Shown here piece after piece: positions 24,212 through 33,194 of a stretch of DNA of 46,191 nucleotides. Within the stretch, counting starts at the first letter, position 1; each line of letters starts with the position of its first letter. Where the stretch lies: contig CATKYJ010000035.1 of NCBI GenBank assembly GCA_949840885.1, positions 1 to 46,191 of the forward strand, written 5' to 3'. The DNA comes from an uncultured Acetatifactor sp. GTDB taxonomy: Bacteria; Bacillota; Clostridia; Lachnospirales; Lachnospiraceae. The translations under genes and the position numbers were made by a program. The notes under the pieces are model-generated. The model searched no databases. It worked only from the letters and a program-made list of their open reading frames with translations, and was not told the DNA's origin.

Positions 24212-26755
24212 GTGGGAGCAAACGGGGGTAACGGGGTGTTAAGGGACAGGACATTGACATATATCAGTCTTTTCAGCTGCGCCGGGGTGGGGTGCCACGG
24301 ATTCGGGAAAGCGGGATTTGCCTGCATCGCCACCAACGAACTGATCCCCAGGAGGCTGGAAGTACAGAAGTTCAACCAAAAATGCAGATTCCAGTCAGGC
24401 TACATCTGCGGCGACATCACCGCCGAAGAGACGAAAACCCAAATTTTTGATGAGATAAGAAGATGGAAAAAGCTGGGAAACGACAGGGTGGACGTGGTGA
24501 TTGCCACGCCGCCCTGTCAGGGTATGTCCGTGGCGAACCATAAGAAGACGGAGCATGAGATCGAAAGGAACAGTCTGGTGGTGGAGTCTATCCGGCTGAT
24601 TCAGAAGGTGCTGCCCCGTTTCTTCATATTTGAAAATGTGCCTACCTTTATGAAGACAGGCTGCACTGCACCGGACGGCAGCGTAAAGGCCATAGGGGAT
24701 GTAATTGACCAGGAGCTGAGCGATGCCTATATCCTGACAGGCAGGATCCTGAACTTTAAGAATTACGGCTCCGATTCCTCCAGAACCCGTACAGTGGTCA
24801 TTGGCGTCAGCAGAGAGATGGCGGAGCATGTTGCGCCTATAGAGCTGTACCCTGATTACAGGGAGGAGAGGACGCTGCGGCAGGTAGTGGGCTATATGCC
24901 GGCACTTGCATGGGGCGAAATATGCGCTGCGGATTTTTACCATGGCTTTCGGACATATCCGGAGGAAATGCGCCGCTGGATTCATGATCTGCAGGAGGGG
25001 CAGTCTGCCTTTGACAACCGGGAGGAGGGTAAGCGTCCCCATACGGTGGTGGATGGCCGGATGGTGCCAAATACACGCAAAAACGGAGATAAGTACACCC
25101 GCCAGTACTGGGACAAGGTTGCGCCCTGCATCCATACCCGAAACGACCTGCTGGCCAGCCAGAATACCGTACACCCGCAGGAAGACAGAGTGTTTTCCAT
25201 CCGGGAACTTATGAGAGTCATGACGATTCCGGAGGACTTCAAGTGGGTGGACATGTCCTTAAAGGAGCTCAATGCCCTGTCTTTTGAGGAGAAACAGGCG
25301 CTGCTAAAAAAAGAGGAGATGAAGATAAGGCAGAGCATCGGAGAAGCGGTTCCTACAGAGATTTTCTATCAGATTGCCTGCAGGATCCGGGACTTCATGA
25401 GCCGGAAACATCTGACGGCTGCCATGGTCAAAAAGATCATAGAGGAGCAGGAACTGTTGGATACGGAAAAACTCATGGCCTTTATCCGGGAGAATCCTCT
25501 GACGCTTGGGGAGGCGTCCCTGGCGCGGATTGCAGAGCTGACGAATGCCAGACGGGAGAGCAATGGTGCGTATTATACCAACAAATTTATCATAAATGAG
25601 ATTTTCAGGCAGTTGCCGGACATTGAGAAAAACGAGATCCATATATTGGAGCCCTCTGTGGGGGTAGGCAATTTCCTGCCCTTTCTCTTCAAGAAATATG
25701 AAAAGGCGGCCAGAGTCAACATTGACGTAGTGGACATTGACGAAAAGAATCTGGAAATCCTGAAGCAATTGCTGGGCAAGCGCAAGATCCCGGACAATGT
25801 AAAACTGGAGTTTATCTGTGGGGACAGTCTTTTATACCCATTCCGGAAACGGTACGACCTTGTCATCGGCAATCCGCCTTTTTCCAAGCTAAAGGCAAAG
25901 GATGCCGCGAAATACCTGGAGAACAATGTAAACAAAGATACCACCAACACCTTTGAGTTCTTCCTGGAGAAAGCCATGGGGATGTCTGACTACGTTGTCA
26001 TGATAGTTCCGAAAGCCTTGCTGAATACGCCGGAATTCACCGTTACCAGACAGTTGCTGGCAGAAAAAAAGGTGGACTGCATCCAGGATTTCGGAGAGAA
26101 AGGCTTTAAAGGCGTGCTGGTGGAGACCATATGCCTGTTCGTTGACGTAAACGGGAGGCCGGGTAAGACAAAAGTAGAGTCACTTACCCTGAAAAAAAGC
26201 CTGGTGCAGAAGCAGAAGTATATCATGGACAAGGCATATCCCTACTGGATCATTTACAGGGACAGCTTCTTTGACCGGATTTCCCGGAAGCTGGATTTCG
26301 ACAGGTTCACCGTGTTTCGGGACAGGCAGATCACCAATTCCAATACGGTGGAGGAGAAAGGGGAGGGGTACTTGCGGGTGCTCAAATCCAGGAACATCAG
26401 CGACAAGGGGGAAATCATAGACATTCCGGGGTATGACGCTTATATCAAAAAAGATACGGCAAAGGAACTTGGCGCCTACCAATATGTGGGTGACAGGAAT
26501 GTCTATCTGACGCCTAATATGACTTATAATCCAAGGGTGATCAGGAATGCAGACGATGTAGTAGTAAACGGTTCCGTGGCGGTGCTGATACCGAAGACAA
26601 AGCTGAAATTGACCAAAAGACAGCTGAACTATTTTTCTTCAAAGGAGTACAGGCAGTTCTATCAGATAGCCAGGAATTACCAGACCAGGTCGCTGAATGT
26701 GGATGCTGCCAGTGTGTTTTTCTTTGGCGTGTTAAAGGAGCGGGGCAATGGATAA
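24212..26755 (+). CDS. Fused DNA m5C and m6A methyltransferase of a type II R-M system
   Basis: 847 residues with two catalytic parts. The N-terminal part (to about 395) is a cytosine-C5 methyltransferase: motif I SLFSCAGVGCHGF (19-31), IV ATPPCQG with catalytic Cys102, VI FENV (140-143), VIII SRTRTVVIG, IX RELMRVMTIPEDF, X IGEAVPTEIF. The C-terminal part (from about 440) is an adenine-N6 enzyme of the gamma type: motif I HILEPSVGVGNFLP (477-490), motif IV NPPF (554-557), then a target-recognition region. One chain can thus mark both strands of an asymmetric site with different methyl groups. The start is GTG 24212 or one of GTG 24236 / TTG 24254; AAGGGACAGG favours the latter. The downstream gene overlaps by 8 bases. 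Confidence 0.93.
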   Translation: MGANGGNGVLRDRTLTYISLFSCAGVGCHGFGKAGFACIATNELIPRRLEVQKFNQKCRFQSGYICGDITAEETKTQIFDEIRRWKKLGNDRVDVVIATPPCQGMSVANHKKTEHEIERNSLVVESIRLIQKVLPRFFIFENVPTFMKTGCTAPDGSVKAIGDVIDQELSDAYILTGRILNFKNYGSDSSRTRTVVIGVSREMAEHVAPIELYPDYREERTLRQVVGYMPALAWGEICAADFYHGFRTYPEEMRRWIHDLQEGQSAFDNREEGKRPHTVVDGRMVPNTRKNGDKYTRQYWDKVAPCIHTRNDLLASQNTVHPQEDRVFSIRELMRVMTIPEDFKWVDMSLKELNALSFEEKQALLKKEEMKIRQSIGEAVPTEIFYQIACRIRDFMSRKHLTAAMVKKIIEEQELLDTEKLMAFIRENPLTLGEASLARIAELTNARRESNGAYYTNKFIINEIFRQLPDIEKNEIHILEPSVGVGNFLPFLFKKYEKAARVNIDVVDIDEKNLEILKQLLGKRKIPDNVKLEFICGDSLLYPFRKRYDLVIGNPPFSKLKAKDAAKYLENNVNKDTTNTFEFFLEKAMGMSDYVVMIVPKALLNTPEFTVTRQLLAEKKVDCIQDFGEKGFKGVLVETICLFVDVNGRPGKTKVESLTLKKSLVQKQKYIMDKAYPYWIIYRDSFFDRISRKLDFDRFTVFRDRQITNSNTVEEKGEGYLRVLKSRNISDKGEIIDIPGYDAYIKKDTAKELGAYQYVGDRNVYLTPNMTYNPRVIRNADDVVVNGSVAVLIPKTKLKLTKRQLNYFSSKEYRQFYQIARNYQTRSLNVDAASVFFFGVLKERGNG

Positions 26756-28004
26756 TGCAACCATACAAAGGTTTCTGGAACGGTGCGACCTGGACATCAG
26801 AAAGACTCATAATGGGCGCACCATCGATCAGAAATGTACCATGGACGTGATGTGCCTGGTGGCCGACTGTATCCTGGAGTATGCGGGCAGCAGGACGGAC
26901 GGGACTTTTACGGTAAAGGATATCTGGTACAATGACTACACGGTGGAGAATGTGCAGCAGATTTTCTGCAAGCCGGACCCTGCCAGAAAGGCCTCCAACG
27001 AATATGACAAATACTTCGGCCAGCCCATCAAGTTGCTGGATGCCGCCGGAATCATACGCGGGGAGCGGGACGGGAGGGCGTACAGATACACCATTGCCAA
27101 CCGGGAACTGCTGGAATATATCAGCTTCAGAGAGAGGAACAGTTACAACTTTTTATGTATTTACATAGAAAAGGTGCTGAAAGACAGCGGCATTCATGAA
27201 GTGTTCGAGTCCTTTTTTGAGAAGCAGGATAAAAACAGCTTTCGGGAGCTGAAAGAGGCTTATACGAATTTTATGATAGAGTACACTCCCATCAACGGCG
27301 CCACGGAATGCGGGCGTATCTTTACCAAGGTGCTCAACCCGCTGGCCTGTAAATACAGGAAGCGGGGAACCCAGCGGGGCCATCTGTCAAAGGATGTCAT
27401 CACGCAGGACATGCTTTTGTATAATCAAAAGAACTGGAGGGACATACTGAAAGACAAGCCCAAGGATGTCACCAGGAGAGAGCACGAGAATGGGCTGCAG
27501 ATGCCGGACGACTACATGACAGCATACCGGATCAACCGTGCAAAGAAAAATCTGCGCAGATTCAATGAGCAGTACCGCCAGGGCAGGACGGAATTGTATG
27601 ACCAGCGGCATATCATGGATCCTGCCACCCAGATGCACCATATATTTCCGGCCCATGAATATCCTGCCATTGCGGATTATCCGGAGAACCTCATTGCGCT
27701 GACGCCCACTCAGCATTTTTCCTATGCCCATCCCAATAACAACACCCAGTATATCGACAGACACTACCAGTATCTGTGCCTGGTAGCGAAAGCGGGGACA
27801 ATCCGGGAAAATCTGAGGGGAGCCGGCGGGGAGCCTGTTATCTATGAGTTTTCCTCCTTTCAGACCGTGCTGAACACCGGGTTGGGGACGGATGCTTTTT
27901 CGGCGGTTTCGGACATGGACTTTGAGGGGCTTTTAAACCGGCTGGAGGAATATTATCAGGAAAGGCCTGAAAGCGGCCGCCCTATTTCAGGCTGGAGGGC
28001 ATGA
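26748..28004 (+). CDS. HNH-type restriction endonuclease
   Basis: 418 residues. The C-terminal part holds a beta-beta-alpha metal motif: QMHHIFP (His297-His298), then NLIALTPTQH with Asn314 and His323. The N-terminal 280 residues have no familiar signature and may recognise DNA. It starts inside the methyltransferase gene (8-base overlap, frame +1), which ties the nuclease to prior methyltransferase synthesis. HpyAV of Helicobacter pylori is a known type IIS case of an HNH nuclease with a hybrid m5C/m6A methyltransferase; I infer a similar arrangement here, not the same site. Its 3' end overlaps the convergent araC gene by 23 bases. Confidence 0.85.
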   Translation: MDNATIQRFLERCDLDIRKTHNGRTIDQKCTMDVMCLVADCILEYAGSRTDGTFTVKDIWYNDYTVENVQQIFCKPDPARKASNEYDKYFGQPIKLLDAAGIIRGERDGRAYRYTIANRELLEYISFRERNSYNFLCIYIEKVLKDSGIHEVFESFFEKQDKNSFRELKEAYTNFMIEYTPINGATECGRIFTKVLNPLACKYRKRGTQRGHLSKDVITQDMLLYNQKNWRDILKDKPKDVTRREHENGLQMPDDYMTAYRINRAKKNLRRFNEQYRQGRTELYDQRHIMDPATQMHHIFPAHEYPAIADYPENLIALTPTQHFSYAHPNNNTQYIDRHYQYLCLVAKAGTIRENLRGAGGEPVIYEFSSFQTVLNTGLGTDAFSAVSDMDFEGLLNRLEEYYQERPESGRPISGWRA

Positions 28005-28830
28005 GGCCGGTCTCCCGCTTGAAAGCCCGGGAGAAGTAGCTTTGGTTATTGAAGCCCAGCAGTTCAGCCACATGGGAGACGCTTTCGCCGTTTCCAAGGA
28101 GTTCCGCAGCCGCCTTGACTTTCAGCTTCAGGAGATATTTATGGATGCCGATGCCTGCATACTTGTCGAAAATCCGCTTCAGGCTTGACTCGCTGACATT
28201 GCAGTACCGGGCAGTTTCCGGCACCGAGGGCTGGCCGTGTACATTGCTGCTTAAATAGCTGATGGCCCTGCGGAAGATCACTGCATCCGGCGCGGAGGAG
28301 ACGGAGGAGACGGAGCCGTCTTCTGCCAGGGAGAGCATTAGCTGCTGGAGATACAGCGCTACCATCTGGGAATAAACGGGTATGGTATGGAAAGGCTCCA
28401 GATAGAGGCTGGCATCCCGGACGGCCGGGGTGGGCAGATTGGCCTCCTGCCTCCGGACATGGATAAAAGACAGCATGGAGCCAAGGATGTTCTGCTGTGC
28501 CTGGGACAGCTCGAATACCTTTTCCTCCAGACAGGCCGTCAGGAGCCCCTGGGCGGCAAAGGAGAAAATCAGAAGATCCGCGCCGTCCGCACCGTTTATG
28601 ATGAATTTGTGGAATTCCAGGGGCTTGTGGAAGATAAGGGAGCCGCGGGAGAGATTGTACACTCTCTCGTTGCCCGATACGCAGGCCTCGCCGTTTACCA
28701 CATAAAGGCATTCCCAGAAATTGTGGGCCTCTCCGGGGAATGCGTACCCCTTTTCATAATGGGTTTCAAAGAGAGAGTACATATCTGTGATTCGAATCTG
28801 TTCTCTGACAGGGTAAGCTATCCAGGGCAT
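27982..28830 (-). CDS. AraC-family regulator
   Basis: 282 residues from ATG at 28830 (AAAGGAGG, 10 bases upstream). The N-terminal cupin-like sensor (EKGYAFPGEAHNFWECLYVV ... SRGSLIFHKPLEFH) is followed by a double HTH (SVPETARYCNVSESSLKRIF and VSHVAELLGFNNQSYFSRAF). It is divergent from the GH109-like/kinase operon and is its likely activator. The frame stays open to 29220, but no ribosome site supports a longer form. Intact, in contrast to the araC-type gene at 6089. Confidence 0.93.
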   Translation of the reverse strand: MPWIAYPVREQIRITDMYSLFETHYEKGYAFPGEAHNFWECLYVVNGEACVSGNERVYNLSRGSLIFHKPLEFHKFIINGADGADLLIFSFAAQGLLTACLEEKVFELSQAQQNILGSMLSFIHVRRQEANLPTPAVRDASLYLEPFHTIPVYSQMVALYLQQLMLSLAEDGSVSSVSSAPDAVIFRRAISYLSSNVHGQPSVPETARYCNVSESSLKRIFDKYAGIGIHKYLLKLKVKAAAELLGNGESVSHVAELLGFNNQSYFSRAFKRETGLMPSSLK

Positions 28831-29067
28831 GGGTTTTCTGCCTCCTTTGTCTCTTTTGCTCAGACTGCAGTTTTTATGGCTGTCAATCTTTCCGGTTCTT
28901 GATATGTGGTTTGTGCTTTTGGCGCCATTTGACATTTGAGGAACTGCTTTTCCGGGCGGTCTTTTCCCGGACAGCCTGTCACTTTCTTTACAAAATGCCG
29001 CTTTGTGAAAATAGTTTGAGCTAAAAATACCTGAAAATGAGCTATTATGGCATGGATATATACTTTT

Positions 29068-29073
29068 TATAAT
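29068..29073 (+). promoter_or_regulatory. Possible -10 box of the HexNAc operon
   Basis: TATAAT at 29068-29073; the -35 region (TTATGG, 18 bases upstream) is poor, as expected for a promoter that needs an activator such as the divergent AraC protein. Confidence 0.4.
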
Positions 29074-29206
29074 GCTATGATACCATTTAGAAGGGAAGTT
29101 GTAAAGAGGAACGACAGATAGTGACGATTCAGGAAAGCGCCATTGTGGAGGGCACGATTGGCGGGCAGCGCGGAGGGAATCCGCAGAGGAATGGAGGGAA
29201 AGCAAA

Positions 29207-30430
29207 ATGAAAGACATCAAAGTTGGATTTATCGGACTGGGGGGCAGGGGCCAGGGTCTGCTGGAACAGGTGGTGCTCGCCCAGGGGGAGCAGGTGGCGG
29301 CCGTGTGCGATGTCTATGAGGACAGGGCCCAAAAGGGCGCTGAACTGGTGGAGAAAGCCGGACAGGCCAGGCCTGCGGTCTTCCTTAATTATAGAGACGT
29401 GATAAAAAGTGAAAGCGTCAATACCGTTATCGTAGCCACTGCCTGGGAGAGCCATGTGGAGATCGCCCTGGCCGCCATGTACGCAGGAAAGGCCGTGGCC
29501 ATCGAAGTGGGCGGCGCCTATGAGCTGAAAGACTGCTACAATCTGGTGGAGGCCTACGAGAAGACAGGGACGCCTTTCATGCTCCTGGAAAACTGCTGCT
29601 TCGGCAGACGCGAGATGATGGTTTTGAACATGGTCAGGCAGGGGCTGTTCGGGGAGATTGTCCACTGCGCCGGCGGATATCTGCATGATATTCGCCATGA
29701 GATCGCATACGGCAAGGAGATTCGCCACTACAGGCTGCGCAATTACATCAGCAGGAACTGCGAGAACTATCCCACTCATGAACTGGGACCTATCGCAAAG
29801 GTGCTGGATATCAACCATGGAAACAGGATGCTTACCTTAAGCTCCACGGCCTCCAAGGCGGCAGGGCTCAGGGACTATATCAGAGCCAATAAGAGCGATG
29901 ACGAACGCCTGATGAATCAAACCTTTGCCCAGGGGGACGTGGTGACCACGGTGATCAAATGCGCCAGGGGGGAGACCATCACCCTGACGCTGGACACTAC
30001 CCTGCCCAGATATTATAGCCGTAATTTTACAGTGTGGGGCACCAAGGGCATGTATGAGGAGGCGACGGACTCCGTTTACCTGGACAGGGAAGAGGACGCT
30101 GCCCATCACTTTGACTGGTTGGCAAGCTGCGCGGGCAATGCCAAGGACTACGAGGCGCAGTACGAGCATCCCGTGTGGAGGAAATACATAGAGGAGGGGG
30201 TCAAGGGCGGCCATGACGGCATGGACTGGCTGGAGTTTGAGACTTTCTTCAGATGCCTGCGGGAGGACACGCCCATGCCGGTGGACGTGTACGATGCGGC
30301 CAGCTGGATGGCGGTGACGGCCCTGTCCGAGATGTCCGTTGCAAAGGGAGGCGCAGTGGTGGACTTCCCTGACTTCACGGATGGGAAGTGGCATATGGCA
30401 GTGGACGAGAATGAGCAGGAGCGGATATGA
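29207..30430 (+). CDS. Gfo/Idh/MocA-fold protein, GH109-like (possible alpha-N-acetylgalactosaminidase)
   Basis: 407 residues. The N-terminal Rossmann fold has GLGGRGQG (about 10-17) for NAD. The catalytic region contains YPTHELGPIAKVLDINHGNR and SRNFTVWGTKGMYEE, which resemble GH109 enzymes, NAD-dependent glycosidases that release alpha-linked GalNAc. No secretion signal is seen, so it would act in the cytoplasm on imported sugars. The next gene (NahK-like) overlaps by 4 bases (ATGA), supporting a joint role in N-acetylhexosamine use. A plain sugar dehydrogenase is the alternative. Confidence 0.82.
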   Translation: MKDIKVGFIGLGGRGQGLLEQVVLAQGEQVAAVCDVYEDRAQKGAELVEKAGQARPAVFLNYRDVIKSESVNTVIVATAWESHVEIALAAMYAGKAVAIEVGGAYELKDCYNLVEAYEKTGTPFMLLENCCFGRREMMVLNMVRQGLFGEIVHCAGGYLHDIRHEIAYGKEIRHYRLRNYISRNCENYPTHELGPIAKVLDINHGNRMLTLSSTASKAAGLRDYIRANKSDDERLMNQTFAQGDVVTTVIKCARGETITLTLDTTLPRYYSRNFTVWGTKGMYEEATDSVYLDREEDAAHHFDWLASCAGNAKDYEAQYEHPVWRKYIEEGVKGGHDGMDWLEFETFFRCLREDTPMPVDVYDAASWMAVTALSEMSVAKGGAVVDFPDFTDGKWHMAVDENEQERI

Positions 30431-31497
30431 GCGTAAGAATCGAACAAAATGAAATATTGAAACATTTTGAACTGGACACCGTGACGGAAAGCTATGGCAA
30501 CGGCCATATCAACGACACCTATCTGGTCACTGCGCCCAGGTATATCCTGCAGCGGATCAATACCTCCATTTTTACGGATCCGGAGGGCCTGATGGAGAAT
30601 ATCGACAATGTGACCTCGTTTCTGCGGGAAAAGATCCGGGCGGACGGCGGGGATGTTCGCAGGGGGACGCTGCAGCTAGTGCCTGCCAAAGACGGCAGGC
30701 ACTATTACAGGTATGATGACGAGAATGTCTTCCGTGTTTACCGCTTTGTGGAGGGGACGAAATCCATTGAGAACAGCAAGACGCCGGAAGATTTGTATGA
30801 GGCAGGGGTGGGCTTTGGCCATTTTCAGAAGCTCCTGGCGGATTTCCCGGTGGAGAAGCTCCACGAGACCATTCAGGACTTCCACCATACGCCTAAGCGC
30901 GTAGAGGCCCTGCGGAAAGCAATCCGTGAGGACAGGGCAGGCCGGGCGGGAAGCGTGCAGGCGGAAATCGATTTTGCCCTGGAGAACGCCTCCTGGGCGG
31001 ACAGTGTGGTAAAAGGGATGGAAGAGGGCAGGATTCCTGTCCGGGTCACCCACAACGACACCAAGATCAACAATATCCTCTTTGACCGGGACACCGGAAA
31101 GGCAGTCTGCGTCATTGACCTGGATACTGTCATGCCGGGGAGCATGCTCTACGACTTCGGGGACGCCCTGCGCATGGGGGGCTCCACGGCGGCAGAGGAT
31201 GAGGCGGACCTGGATAAGGTGTGGTTCAATGAGGGAGCATTTGAGGCTTTTGCAAAGGGATACTTAAGCGAGATGAGAGAGGCACTGACCCAGGAGGAAC
31301 TGGCGCTGCTGCCCCTGTCCGTAAAGCTGATGACTTACGAATGCGGGATCCGGTTTCTGACGGATTACCTGAACGGGGATACGTATTTCAAGATTCACAG
31401 AGAGCATCACAATCTGGACCGGGCCAGGAACCAGTTTAAGCTGGTGGCGGACATTGCGGGTAAGGAGGCGCGGCTGGCACAGAAGCTGGGTCTCTGA
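30427..31497 (+). CDS. N-acetylhexosamine 1-kinase-like (aminoglycoside phosphotransferase fold)
   Basis: 356 residues. Phosphotransferase fold with N-terminal YILQRINTSIFTDPE, catalytic loop VTHNDTKINNILFD and metal-binding VIDLDTVMPG. This set matches NahK of Bifidobacterium longum, which puts phosphate on C1 of GlcNAc or GalNAc in the galacto-N-biose/lacto-N-biose pathway. No lnpA, galT or galE-like gene is in the window. Coupled to the GH109-like gene by ATGA overlap; a terminator follows at 31566. Confidence 0.85.
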   Translation: MSVRIEQNEILKHFELDTVTESYGNGHINDTYLVTAPRYILQRINTSIFTDPEGLMENIDNVTSFLREKIRADGGDVRRGTLQLVPAKDGRHYYRYDDENVFRVYRFVEGTKSIENSKTPEDLYEAGVGFGHFQKLLADFPVEKLHETIQDFHHTPKRVEALRKAIREDRAGRAGSVQAEIDFALENASWADSVVKGMEEGRIPVRVTHNDTKINNILFDRDTGKAVCVIDLDTVMPGSMLYDFGDALRMGGSTAAEDEADLDKVWFNEGAFEAFAKGYLSEMREALTQEELALLPLSVKLMTYECGIRFLTDYLNGDTYFKIHREHHNLDRARNQFKLVADIAGKEARLAQKLGL

Positions 31498-31565
31498 CCG
31501 GGGAACCGGAAAAGGATCTGCTCGGGACAGGACATTTCCCGGACAGAGCGCTGTCATAAAAGGAG

Positions 31566-31600
31566 AAAGGCTTGCTGCATGAAAAGCGGCAGGCCTTTTT
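31566..31600 (+). terminator. Terminator of the GH109-like/kinase operon
   Basis: 13-bp stem (AAAGGCTTGCTGC with GCGGCAGGCCTTT, two G-U pairs), loop ATGAAAA, followed by five T. Confidence 0.75.
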
Positions 31601-31743
31601 GGCTGTAAACGCATTGGCTGTGAGTGGCTGTGATTGCATCAAAAATAGATGGCATTCCGGCTCTGTTTATGCTATATTGGTATATTGAGCCGTGGCTCCG
31701 GCTCCGGAGGGAAAGGCCGGGCGGCCGGGACAAGTTCGGAATA

Positions 31744-31782
31744 TTGATTGGTATGTGCGCCGTATCGCACAAGGGGGTATCA
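31744..31782 (+). repeat. Intergenic hairpin repeat, copy A
   Basis: TTGATTGGTAT, then a hairpin (TGTGCG/CGCACA), then AAGGGGGTAT. Copies B and C lie at 38151 and 38190. In this copy the AAGGGGG also serves as the ribosome binding site of the MFS gene, 8 bases before its ATG. Confidence 0.75.
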
Positions 31783-31784
31783 AG

Positions 31785-32978
31785 ATGAAAAAGGGTTATC
31801 AGAAGACCACATATGCCTGCTTTCTGGCATATATCGTACAGGCAATCGTCAACAATTTCGTACCGTTACTGTTTTTGACTTTTCAGGATACTTACGGCAT
31901 TCCTCTCTCCAAGATCACCATGCTGGTGACCATCAATTTCGGTCTGCAGCTGCTGGTGGATCTGGGGTCTGTGGGGTTCGTGGACAGAATAGGCTACCGG
32001 GTCTCCATGGTCATTGCCCATATCTTCGCGGCGCTGGGACTGGGACTTTTGGCAGTGCTGCCGGATTTGTTTGGGGATCCATTTACAGGGATACTGCTGG
32101 CGGTGATCCTGTATGCCATAGGAGGCGGCCTGCTGGAGGTGCTGGTGAGCCCTGTGGTGGAGGCCTGCCCCTCGGACCATAAGGAGCAGACCATGAGCCT
32201 GCTGCATTCCTTTTACTGCTGGGGACATGTGGGCGTAGTGCTGGTTTCCACGGTATTTTTCCGGGTATTCGGTATCGGAAACTGGAAAGCGCTGGCAGTG
32301 ATATGGGCCATACTGCCGCTGCTGAATGCTTTTATCTTTACGAAAGTGCCCATGGCTTCCCTGATTGAGGAGGGAGAAAAGGGGCTTTCCATGAAAGACC
32401 TGGCCGGAATGAAGCTGTTCTGGGTGTTTATGCTGATGATGATGTGCGCCGGGGCCAGCGAACAGGCCGTAAGCCAATGGGCTTCCACCTTTGCGGAGAA
32501 AGGACTGGGGGTGAGCAAGACTGTGGGCGATCTGGCAGGGCCCCTGGCCTTTGCCGTGCTCATGGGCAGCGCAAGGGCTTTTTACGGGAAATACGGGGAG
32601 AAGATCGACCTGGACAAATTCATGGCGGGGAGCTGTCTGCTGTGCGTGGGGGCTTATCTGTGCATTTCGCTGGTGCCCAGTCCGGTGATCGGGCTTGCGG
32701 GCTGCGCTGTCTGCGGGCTGTCCGTGGGAATCATGTGGCCCGGGACTTTCAGCAAGGCCGCGGCCTCCATCCCCAGGGGCGGCACGGCGCTGTTTGCCCT
32801 GATGGCATTGGCAGGAGATTTGGGATGTTCCGGAGGTCCCACTGTGGTGGGGATGGTGTCCAGCTATTTTGGCGAGGATCTGAAGAAAGGGATTCTGGCG
32901 GGCGTATTGTTCCCGGCATTTCTGCTTCTGAGCATCGGGCTGTGCAGGCGGTACATGAAGAATGCGCTGGTAAAATAA
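31785..32978 (+). CDS. MFS sugar transporter (FucP/hexose type)
   Basis: 397 residues with about twelve hydrophobic segments. The N-terminal YIVQAIVNNFVPLLFLTF and ALGLGLLAVLPDLFG suggest the major facilitator branch used for sugars. ATG 31785 is fixed by AAGGGGG. A terminator separates it from the kinase gene, and an extended -10 (TGCTATATT, ending 31678) gives it a separate promoter; even so, the location suggests import of an amino-sugar or a mucin disaccharide (inference). Confidence 0.85.
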   Translation: MKKGYQKTTYACFLAYIVQAIVNNFVPLLFLTFQDTYGIPLSKITMLVTINFGLQLLVDLGSVGFVDRIGYRVSMVIAHIFAALGLGLLAVLPDLFGDPFTGILLAVILYAIGGGLLEVLVSPVVEACPSDHKEQTMSLLHSFYCWGHVGVVLVSTVFFRVFGIGNWKALAVIWAILPLLNAFIFTKVPMASLIEEGEKGLSMKDLAGMKLFWVFMLMMMCAGASEQAVSQWASTFAEKGLGVSKTVGDLAGPLAFAVLMGSARAFYGKYGEKIDLDKFMAGSCLLCVGAYLCISLVPSPVIGLAGCAVCGLSVGIMWPGTFSKAAASIPRGGTALFALMALAGDLGCSGGPTVVGMVSSYFGEDLKKGILAGVLFPAFLLLSIGLCRRYMKNALVK

Positions 32979-33124
32979 GGAAAGGGCGCTTTGGGTCTCT
33001 TGTGCTATACTGTAACTATGGGGAAGTGGCTTCATAGGCTTCCCGCAGGGGTACAGGGGGTATGGGGGATGGCAGTTACAGGGGGCTACAGGGCAAAGAG
33101 CTGCGGACAGAACGATACAAACGG

Positions 33125-33160
33125 CCCGGGAGATCACAGCCCGGGAAATGATTGCCCGGG
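33125..33160 (+). repeat. Three 15-base steps carrying CCCGGG
   Basis: CCCGGG at 33125, 33140 and 33155, spaced exactly 15 bases, each preceded by G and mostly followed by A. Together with CGGCCG-N6-CGGCCG (about 33175-33192) just before the DUF3810 ATG, this makes the leader very structured. Confidence 0.6.
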
Positions 33161-33194
33161 CGGGAAAGGGCATTCCGGCCGCAGGCGCGGCCGA

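Noticed and set aside
31866..33173. 435-codon minus-strand frame opposite the MFS gene
   Set aside because: Composition (His, Gln, Ser, Pro rich) is that of a shadow; the plus strand encodes a clear transporter.
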